A stretch of 64,000 bases of DNA from JAFGBM01 sp964610155 (GTDB taxonomy: Bacteria > Actinomycetota > Actinomycetes > Actinomycetales > Demequinaceae): positions 81,978 through 145,977 of the forward strand of contig CAZSUY010000002.1 in NCBI GenBank assembly GCA_964610155.1, read 5' to 3'. The translations under genes were made by a program, and so were the position numbers. The notes below the pieces were generated by a model, which worked only from the letters and a program-made list of their open reading frames with translations, had not been told where the DNA came from and searched no databases. Positions 8,002 through 14,876 of the stretch are shown here, piece by piece. The first letter of the stretch is position 1. The number at the start of each line of letters is the position of its first letter.

Positions 8002-10524
8002 ATGTTCCGACTCGCACTGAAGACCGTCCGACACAACCCCAAACGCTTGATCCTCACGAGCATCGCGGTCATGCTCGGAGTCGCTCTCGTCTCGGCGACC
8101 TTCGTCCTCACGAGCGCCGCCCAACTCGGGATCGGTGACCTCAACGAGAGCTACTACGGCTCGGGCCGCGTCGTCATCACGCCGGATCCCGACTTCGAAG
8201 GCGATGCCCCCGTCCCTCTCCTCACGGACGAGACGGTCGAAGCGCTCGGGGGCCTCCCCGGGGTGGCGGAGGTCGAGCCTCGGATCGATGCCTCCGGCGA
8301 TGCCCCCTTGCTGGGCGAGGACGGAGAGCCCCTGTCGGGCGCCCCGACGATCGTGTGGAACTGGTCCGACAATCCAGAGGTCTCCCGCGCCACCGTCCTC
8401 AAAGGCCGGGCGATCCAGGACTCCGGGGAGATCCTCCTCGACGTCCACTCCTTCGAGAACGGGACGTGGGCGCTCGGCGACACCCTCCATCTCGCGACGT
8501 TCGGCGGTGTCAAGGATTACACCCTCGTGGGGACTGTTCGATTCGGCAACCAGAACATCCTTCAAGGCGCCTCGCTCGTCTACCTCTCCCTTGAGGATGC
8601 CCGGGAGGTCCGGGTCGGGGACGGGGGCTACGACCGGATCGACATTGTCCCCGATGCCGGGGTCGGCCACGCCTCCCTTGTCGGGCCCGCCTCCGGCCTG
8701 CTTCCCGAGGGCGCACGGGCGACCACCTCCGAGTTCCTCACGGAAGAACTGGACGAAGAAGTCGCGGACATCATGGGGATCATCGACGTCGTCGTCCTCA
8801 TCTTCGCGTTCGTCTCCGTGTTCGTGGGGGCGTACATCATCGTGAACACGTTCCGCATCGTCGTGACCCAGCGCACCCGCGAGATCGGCCTCCTCCGCGC
8901 GATCGCGGCGAGCGGTTCCCAGGTGCGCCGGATGATCCTCTTCGAGGCGTCCCTCATCGCTTCGGTCGCGAGCGTGGTCGGCATCGGGTTGGGGTGGCTC
9001 CTCGCCTTCGTCCTGCTCAAGATGATGGAGTCCTCCTTCGGGAACACCTACAACTCGATCCCCCTCCCCCTCGACGCCATCGTCCTGGGCCTCATCGTCG
9101 GCTTCGGGGTGACCCTCGGCTCCGCGATGCTGCCCGCCATCCACGCCTCCCGAATCCATCCGATGGAGGCCATGAGGGAGGCCGGGACCCACTCCCGCAA
9201 ACCCCTCCGCCTGCGCACCCGCGTAGGGATGGCCATGACTGGAGCCGCCGCGGCCCTGGTCGCCGTCGGCCTGTGCACCCCCCTGGGCACGCCCATCGCC
9301 TGGGTGGCCCCCGGCGCAATCCTCCTCATCCTCGGCGCGACCCTCCTCTCCCCGACCCTCCTCGTCCCCCTTGCCGACGCCATCCGTGCCCCCTTCGCGC
9401 GCCTCTTTGGTGCCACGGGAACGCTCGCGGTATCGAACATCCATCGCGAGCCTCGGCGCTCGGCCAACACGGCCTCCGCCCTGATGATCGGCGTCATGCT
9501 CCTGTCGCTCGCCGCGACCATCTCGGGCTCGGCTCGCGAACTCGCGAAAGAGCAGGTCGCGGGCAACGTCCTCGCCGACCTGTCCGTCTCCTCGAGCCAG
9601 GTCAACTTCGCCTCCGGCCCGGTCGTCGGCCCAGCGGCGTACGAAATCGTCCGGGACACCCCGGGGGTCGAGGACACCATGCGCTGGGGCTCCGGCGTCG
9701 TCCGGATCGAGGACACCAAGTTCCGGGTGGCGGTGGTCGATACCGCGGCGGCCGACCTCATGTACTCCTTTGACTCGGACCCGTCCATCGGACAGGTCGG
9801 GGGAGACGTGTACATCGGGCCCGCCCTCCAGGATCTCGGCTACGAGCCCGGTGGCACCATCCTCCTCGATGGCGCAAAGGAGGATCTCAGGCTCACGATC
9901 ACGGGCGAGTTCGAAGGCGCCATCGGCGAGGCGCTCCTGGTCGACTGGGCCACGGGAGAACATCTGTTCTGGAGCATCGAGACCACCAGTGTCCTCCTGA
10001 CGATCGAGCCGGGAAGCGACCTGGCCGAGGTCCGGGCGTCGCTGGATGAGGCGCTTTCCGACTTCCCGCTCGTCGAGACCTTCGAGAGCAACGACCTCGT
10101 CAAGATGGCGAACGACCTCGTCACCCTCCTCCTGGCCTTCATCTCTGCTCTCTTGTCCGGGGCCGTGGTCATCGCGGTCCTAGGCATCGCCAACACCCTC
10201 CTGCTGTCCGTGACCGAGCGGACGCGGGAGATCGGCCTGCTCCGCGCCGTCGGCCTCAGTCGATGGGCGGTCCGGGGGATGATCTGCCTGGAGTCCACCG
10301 TCATCGCCGTCTTCGGGGCGGCCATGGGCATCGTCCTGGGTACTGCTCTCGGTGCCTCCATGATGGTGGCCCTCAAGGACCTGGGTTTCACCACCCTGTC
10401 CATCCCCTGGATTCTCCTGGGGATCTACTTCCTGGTCGCGGTCCTGGCGGGCCTCGCCGCGGCCGCCCTTCCCGCGAGACGGGCCTCGAGGCTCGACATC
10501 CTCGAGGCGGTCACGACTGAGTAG
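8002..10524 (+). CDS. Large FtsX/MacB-type ABC permease 1 (two FtsX domains)
   Basis: An 840-residue membrane protein of the actinobacterial duplicated FtsX permease class. It starts with a membrane anchor (MFRLALKTVRHNPKRLILTS), then a MacB_PCD-like extracellular domain (about residues 40-245). A three-helix FtsX block (about 255-395) ends in PAIHASRIHPMEAMREAG. One or two central helices (about 410-465) lead to a second extracellular domain (about 500-700) and a final FtsX block ending RLDILEAVTTE. The ATG at 8002, preceded by AGGAAG, was chosen over an upstream in-frame start. Such permeases usually export or sense lipoproteins or peptides with an ATPase; none is encoded immediately before this one. 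It may use the ATPase from 10681. The substrate is unknown. Confidence 0.88.
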   Translation: MFRLALKTVRHNPKRLILTSIAVMLGVALVSATFVLTSAAQLGIGDLNESYYGSGRVVITPDPDFEGDAPVPLLTDETVEALGGLPGVAEVEPRIDASGDAPLLGEDGEPLSGAPTIVWNWSDNPEVSRATVLKGRAIQDSGEILLDVHSFENGTWALGDTLHLATFGGVKDYTLVGTVRFGNQNILQGASLVYLSLEDAREVRVGDGGYDRIDIVPDAGVGHASLVGPASGLLPEGARATTSEFLTEELDEEVADIMGIIDVVVLIFAFVSVFVGAYIIVNTFRIVVTQRTREIGLLRAIAASGSQVRRMILFEASLIASVASVVGIGLGWLLAFVLLKMMESSFGNTYNSIPLPLDAIVLGLIVGFGVTLGSAMLPAIHASRIHPMEAMREAGTHSRKPLRLRTRVGMAMTGAAAALVAVGLCTPLGTPIAWVAPGAILLILGATLLSPTLLVPLADAIRAPFARLFGATGTLAVSNIHREPRRSANTASALMIGVMLLSLAATISGSARELAKEQVAGNVLADLSVSSSQVNFASGPVVGPAAYEIVRDTPGVEDTMRWGSGVVRIEDTKFRVAVVDTAAADLMYSFDSDPSIGQVGGDVYIGPALQDLGYEPGGTILLDGAKEDLRLTITGEFEGAIGEALLVDWATGEHLFWSIETTSVLLTIEPGSDLAEVRASLDEALSDFPLVETFESNDLVKMANDLVTLLLAFISALLSGAVVIAVLGIANTLLLSVTERTREIGLLRAVGLSRWAVRGMICLESTVIAVFGAAMGIVLGTALGASMMVALKDLGFTTLSIPWILLGIYFLVAVLAGLAAAALPARRASRLDILEAVTTE

Positions 10525-10558
10525 CGACCCCCGGGAAAACCCCGAGAGTTCCTGTCCG

Positions 10559-10644
10559 GGTCATCCCCCAGAAGGATGACCGACAACCATCCGTTCGGCC
10601 GATGGTCCCGCATGCCGATCTCCGTCAGACTCTGGGCATAGGTT
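10559..10644 (+). promoter_or_regulatory. Operator-like region and promoter upstream of ABC ATPase 1
   Basis: A perfect inverted repeat GGTCATCC/GGATGACC (10559-10566, 10574-10581) is followed by CATCCGTTCGGCCGATGG (10588-10605), itself an inverted repeat of ACCATC/GATGGT. A -10 box TAGGTT lies at 10639-10644, 50 bp after the start of the ATCC core. The -35 position is poor, consistent with activation. The mRNA would carry a leader of about 30 nt with an AAAGG ribosome-binding site. Confidence 0.5.
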
Positions 10645-10680
10645 CATTGTTCTTCACGACTACACACAGAAAGGCAAATG

Positions 10681-11427
10681 ATGGCTTCCACGAAGGCGGC
10701 GTCGAAGTATGCGGCGTCGATGCAGAAGGGCTATAAGGACTACGGCCATGGGGAGATGGCCGTCCGGGCGTTGGATGGTATCGACGTCAACATTGAGCGG
10801 GGACAGTTCACCGCGATCATGGGTCCTTCCGGTTCAGGCAAGTCGACCCTGCTCCACACCATCGCCGGACTGGACTTCTTGACAGCCGGCAGATCCTTCA
10901 TCGGCGACATCGAGCTGACAACGTTGAGTGAAGCCCAGGTTACGAACGTCCGCAGAGACCACATCGGTTTCGTGTTCCAGGCCTACAACCTCATCCCGTC
11001 GCTCACCGGACGTGAGAACATCCGCCTTCCGTTGGACATCTCTGGCCGGTCGGTCGACGAGGAATGGTTCGACCAGATCGTCGACGTCCTGGGACTCAGG
11101 GACCGGTTGCATCACCTGCCTGCCGAACTCAGTGGCGGCCAACAGCAGAGGGTCGCCGTCGCCAGGGCGTTGATCGCCAAGCCGGAGATCATCTTCGCCG
11201 ACGAACCATCAGGGAACCTTGACTCGAAGTCCAGTGCCGAACTGCTGGGGTTCATGCGTCGCGCGGTCAAGGAGTTCGGTCAAACCATCGTCATGGTCAC
11301 CCATGACCCCACCTCTTCCGCCTATGCCGACCGAGTCCTGTTTCTCGAAGACGGCCACATCGTCGACGAGATGGCGAGCCCCACCGCCGACAAGGTCCTC
11401 GACCGCATGAAGAAGATGGGCCACTAG
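10681..11427 (+). CDS. ABC ATPase 1 of the FtsX export cluster (LolD/MacB type)
   Basis: A 248-residue ATPase. Walker A is GPSGSGKSTLLH, the Q-loop is FVFQAYNLIP, the signature is LSGGQQQRVAVARAL, Walker B is IIFADEPSGNLD and the switch is MVTHDPTSSAYADR. An unusual leader (MASTKAASKYAASMQKG) precedes the family start, which usually begins near the tyrosine of YGHGE. An ATG three bases upstream is also possible; the form matching the second copy was chosen. It lies 3 bp before permease 2. Bases 10916-11246 are identical to 14362-14692 in ATPase 2, showing recent duplication or gene conversion. It could also serve permease 1. Confidence 0.92.
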   Translation: MASTKAASKYAASMQKGYKDYGHGEMAVRALDGIDVNIERGQFTAIMGPSGSGKSTLLHTIAGLDFLTAGRSFIGDIELTTLSEAQVTNVRRDHIGFVFQAYNLIPSLTGRENIRLPLDISGRSVDEEWFDQIVDVLGLRDRLHHLPAELSGGQQQRVAVARALIAKPEIIFADEPSGNLDSKSSAELLGFMRRAVKEFGQTIVMVTHDPTSSAYADRVLFLEDGHIVDEMASPTADKVLDRMKKMGH

Positions 11428-11430
11428 ACC

Positions 11431-13953
11431 ATGCTCAGACTCGCCCTCAAAGCCATCAAACACAACCCCAAACGGCTCATCCTCACCAGCATCGCCGTCA
11501 TGCTCGGAGTCTCCCTGGTCGTGGCCATACACACCTTCACCAACACGATCGGTTCAAGCTTCTCGGCGATGCTTGAGGAGATCTATGCCGGAGGCGACAT
11601 CTCTATCGCCGAAACAGACTCCTTCAACCACGAAGGGGCGAGCCGAAACACCTTCCCTGAAGAGGTCTTCGACACCGTTCAAGAGGTCGAGGGAGTGGCC
11701 AAGGCGGGCGCGACCGTCGAGTACTACGGCTTCATCCTCGAATCCGATGGAGACCTCCCGCAGCAGACGGGGGCACCCAACCTGTTCTACGCCTGGGATG
11801 ACGACGTCGAACTGAGCCTCATGACCATCGTGGAGGGCCGGTCGCCCCAGGCCTCAGGCGAGGCCGTGATGGACATCGGTGGCATGGCCCGGTATGACTA
11901 CGAGGTCGGCGACACTCTTCTCGTCGCGACCGACGAGGGTATCGCTGAGTTTGACCTCGTCGGCTCCACCCAGTTCGGTTCCGCCAACCGGCTCATGAGC
12001 GCGACCCTAGTTGACCTCACACTCGAGGACCTGCAAACACTCTCGCACAAGGAGGGGCAGCTGACCGATATCAGCGTCTACGTGGCCGAGGGGTACGACG
12101 TGGAGACGGTTCTGGAGAACCTCCACGCGGCACTCCCCGACAACGTGGAGGCTCGAAGCAACGAAGAACTCCTGCTGGAGCAGCAGGAAGGCCTCGCCAG
12201 CGTTATGCAGATGGTGGACGTCTTCACCCTCGTCTTCGCCCTCATCGCGGTCTTCGTCGGGGCCTTCATCATCGCCAACACCTTCCGCATCATCGTCACC
12301 CAGCGGACGCGCGAAATCGGGCTGGTCCGCGCCCTAGGCGCCCGGGGTGAGCAGGTTCGCAGGCAGATCCTCCTCGAGGCCCTGGTCATCGCGATTATGG
12401 CCTCCGTCGCGGGCATCGCCCTCGGCTACCTGTTGGCCCTCGGTCTTGTCGCGGGAATTGAGGCGAGCCCGAATGCCATGGGCCTGGACACCCCGACGCT
12501 GCCCTTGGATGCCCTCGTGTGGGGAGTCGTGGTCGGCCTGGGAGTCACTATCGTCTCCGCCCTCCTGCCCGCGATCCACGCGTCGCAGATCTCCCCGATG
12601 GAGGCTCTTCGAGAGGCCGGCACATCTCAGCGCAAGCCCCTGAAGCTCCGCAACCGTATCGGGGGCGGCCTGGCGGCCGTCGGGGCCGTGTGCGTCCCGA
12701 TCGGCCTATATACCGAGGTCGAGCGGCCCTGGTTGTGGGTCGCGGTCGGGGCCGTTCTGCTCATTTTCGGGGTGACCCTGCTTTCCGCCCAAATCTTGAC
12801 CTGGCTCAGCAAGGGGCTGAAAGGCGCGCTCACGAAGGCGTTCCGCATCGACGGCAAGCTCGCCGCCGGCAACATCCAGCGCGAGCCCCGTCGCTCCGGC
12901 ATCACGGCGAGCGCCCTCATGATCGGCGTGCTGCTCCTCTCATTCACGGCCACCCTGACCGAATCGGCGAAGGTCTCGATCCGCGATGCCTTCTCCACCC
13001 TCATCTACTCCGACGCAATCGTCGCCGGGAACCTCATGGGTCCACCCGTGGACGTGCCCGACAAGGCCGTCGAGATCGTTCAGTCCATTGACGGCGTGGA
13101 CTTCACGTCGCTCATCGGATGGGGCATCGCCGAAGTCGACGACAAGGAAATCATGCTGGGTGCCGTCGAGGCCGAGACGATCGAAGACGTCTACACCTAC
13201 CCCACCGAGCCAACCATGTCCCACATTGACGACGGCGCCTTCATCGGGCCCCGCATGCAGGACTTGGGGTACGACGTGGACGACACGATCACCGTCGTGG
13301 GTCAGGACGCGACCCTCGACCTGGTGATAGTCGGCACACACACGGTCGACGGCGACCCGGACGTCTTCGTGGACTGGCCGCTCGGGCAGCAACTCGACGA
13401 CGAGATCACCACGTGGATGGTCATGGTCAACTTCGAGGAGGACGCGAACGTTCAGGAAACACTCGTGGCCATCGAAACCAGCCTCGAGGAGTTCCCGCTC
13501 CTTGAGGTCCTCCCGCCCGATGTCCTTGCCCAGGAGTTCACGGAGTTCTTCGACCAGATGCTCCTCATCATCACGATCATGCTCTCAGCGGCGCTCGTCA
13601 TCGCGATCCTGGGCGTGGCGAACACGCTGTTCCTCTCGATCACCGAGAGGACCCGCGAACTCGGCCTGCTCCGCGCCGTCGGGGTGAGTCGAAGGTCGGT
13701 GTGGCGGATGATCACGCTCGAGTCGGTCATCATGTCGCTCTTCGGTACGCTGCTGGGTATCGTGCTCGGCACCGGACTGGGGGTGGCCCTCGTGATCGCA
13801 CTCAAGTCCATGGGGCTGGGTATGGTCGCCATTCCGGTCGTGTGGCTCGTGATCTACGCGGTCCTCGCGATCCTTGCGGGCATCATCGCGGCCATCGTGC
13901 CGGCCTGGCGGGCGTCGAAGATCGACATCCTGGAGGCCGTTACCACCGAGTAA
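11431..13953 (+). CDS. Large FtsX/MacB-type ABC permease 2
   Basis: An 840-residue paralogue of permease 1 with the same plan: anchor MLRLALKAIKHNPKRLILTS, extracellular domain 1 (about residues 40-245), FtsX block 1 (about 255-395, with RTREIGLVRALGA and PAIHASQISPMEALREAG), central helices, extracellular domain 2 (about 500-700), and FtsX block 2 with RTRELGLLRAVGVSRRSVWRMI, ending KIDILEAVTTE. It follows ATPase 1 after 3 bp, so the pair forms a unit. The extracellular domains differ clearly from those of permeases 1 and 3, which points to different ligands. A strong hairpin follows the gene. Confidence 0.9.
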   Translation: MLRLALKAIKHNPKRLILTSIAVMLGVSLVVAIHTFTNTIGSSFSAMLEEIYAGGDISIAETDSFNHEGASRNTFPEEVFDTVQEVEGVAKAGATVEYYGFILESDGDLPQQTGAPNLFYAWDDDVELSLMTIVEGRSPQASGEAVMDIGGMARYDYEVGDTLLVATDEGIAEFDLVGSTQFGSANRLMSATLVDLTLEDLQTLSHKEGQLTDISVYVAEGYDVETVLENLHAALPDNVEARSNEELLLEQQEGLASVMQMVDVFTLVFALIAVFVGAFIIANTFRIIVTQRTREIGLVRALGARGEQVRRQILLEALVIAIMASVAGIALGYLLALGLVAGIEASPNAMGLDTPTLPLDALVWGVVVGLGVTIVSALLPAIHASQISPMEALREAGTSQRKPLKLRNRIGGGLAAVGAVCVPIGLYTEVERPWLWVAVGAVLLIFGVTLLSAQILTWLSKGLKGALTKAFRIDGKLAAGNIQREPRRSGITASALMIGVLLLSFTATLTESAKVSIRDAFSTLIYSDAIVAGNLMGPPVDVPDKAVEIVQSIDGVDFTSLIGWGIAEVDDKEIMLGAVEAETIEDVYTYPTEPTMSHIDDGAFIGPRMQDLGYDVDDTITVVGQDATLDLVIVGTHTVDGDPDVFVDWPLGQQLDDEITTWMVMVNFEEDANVQETLVAIETSLEEFPLLEVLPPDVLAQEFTEFFDQMLLIITIMLSAALVIAILGVANTLFLSITERTRELGLLRAVGVSRRSVWRMITLESVIMSLFGTLLGIVLGTGLGVALVIALKSMGLGMVAIPVVWLVIYAVLAILAGIIAAIVPAWRASKIDILEAVTTE

Positions 13954-13988
13954 AGGAGACGGCATCCGGTACGCGCGCCATTTTCTCG

Positions 13989-14020
13989 GGAGGGCCCGGG
14001 CCTTGAGGCCCGGGCCCTCC
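13989..14020 (+). terminator. Strong terminator-like hairpin after permease 2
   Basis: A perfect 14-bp stem (GGAGGGCCCGGGCC and its complement) with a TTGA loop lies 35 bp after the stop codon of permease 2. No U-tract follows. It stands just before the operator-like motif of the next unit and so separates the two ATPase-permease pairs. Confidence 0.6.
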
Positions 14021-14027
14021 TGAATAT

Positions 14028-14084
14028 CGTCCATGCGGACGATGACTCGCGGAGTGATCTTCCGCCAGACTCTAGGCATTGGAG
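14028..14084 (+). promoter_or_regulatory. Operator-like region upstream of ABC ATPase 2
   Basis: CGTCCATGCGGACGATGA (14028-14045) contains a perfect ATCGTCC/GGACGAT inverted repeat (from 14026) and aligns without gaps to the motifs at 7937 and 10588. The downstream CCAGACTCTAGGCAT (14065-14079) matches the promoter segment of the first ATPase gene at the same 26-bp distance. The predicted -10 hexamer in this register, TTGGAG, is weak. Confidence 0.45.
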
Positions 14085-14126
14085 TGCCATTCCTGACATT
14101 CCACCCAAACAGAGGAAGGGCCTGCC

Positions 14127-14873
14127 ATGGCTTCCACGAAGGTGGCGTCGGATGTTGCGGCGTCGATGCAGAAGGGTTACAAGGACTACGGCCACGGAGA
14201 GATGACCGTGCGCGCACTCGACGGCATCGACGTCGACATTGAGCGAGGCCGGTTTACGGCGATCATGGGTCCGTCCGGGTCCGGCAAGTCGACCCTGCTC
14301 CACACCATCGCCGGACTGGACTTCCTGACAGCCGGCAGATCCTTCATCGGCGACATCGAGTTGACAACGTTGAGTGAAGCCCAGGTTACGAACGTCCGCA
14401 GAGACCACATCGGTTTCGTGTTCCAGGCCTACAACCTCATCCCGTCGCTCACCGGACGTGAGAACATCCGCCTTCCGTTGGACATCTCTGGCCGGTCGGT
14501 CGACGAGGAATGGTTCGACCAGATCGTCGACGTCCTGGGACTCAGGGACCGGTTGCATCACCTGCCTGCCGAACTCAGTGGCGGCCAACAGCAGAGGGTC
14601 GCCGTCGCCAGGGCGTTGATCGCCAAGCCGGAGATCATCTTCGCCGACGAACCATCAGGGAACCTTGACTCGAAGTCCAGTGCCGAACTGCTCGGCTTCA
14701 TGCGGCGCGCGGTCAAGGAGTTCGGGCAGACCATCGTCATGGTCACCCACGACCCCACCTCTTCCGCCTATGCCGACCGAGTCCTGTTCCTCGAAGACGG
14801 CCACATCGTCGACCAGATGACCAACCCCACCGCCGACAAGGTCCTCGACCGCATGAAGAAGATGGGGCATTAA
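14127..14873 (+). CDS. ABC ATPase 2 of the FtsX export cluster (LolD/MacB type)
   Basis: A 248-residue paralogue of ATPase 1 with all nucleotide-binding motifs intact: GPSGSGKSTLLH, LSGGQQQRVAVARAL, IIFADEPSGNLD and the switch MVTHDP. It keeps the unusual N-terminal leader (MASTKVASDVAASMQKG). Most differences lie in the first 40 residues and the last 20 (VDQMTNPTADK against VDEMASPTADK). The central 331 bp are identical at the DNA level to ATPase 1. It sits 3 bp before permease 3 and has its own operator-like upstream region. The high identity suggests the two ATPases are interchangeable; that is inference. Confidence 0.92.
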   Translation: MASTKVASDVAASMQKGYKDYGHGEMTVRALDGIDVDIERGRFTAIMGPSGSGKSTLLHTIAGLDFLTAGRSFIGDIELTTLSEAQVTNVRRDHIGFVFQAYNLIPSLTGRENIRLPLDISGRSVDEEWFDQIVDVLGLRDRLHHLPAELSGGQQQRVAVARALIAKPEIIFADEPSGNLDSKSSAELLGFMRRAVKEFGQTIVMVTHDPTSSAYADRVLFLEDGHIVDQMTNPTADKVLDRMKKMGH

Positions 14874-14876
14874 AAC

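Noticed and set aside
7873..9963. 696-codon open frame antisense to FtsX permease 1
   Set aside because: High-GC shadow frame of the permease: composition is dominated by Gly/Asp/Glu/Arg, there are no family motifs, and the plus strand carries an unmistakable MacB/FtsX protein.
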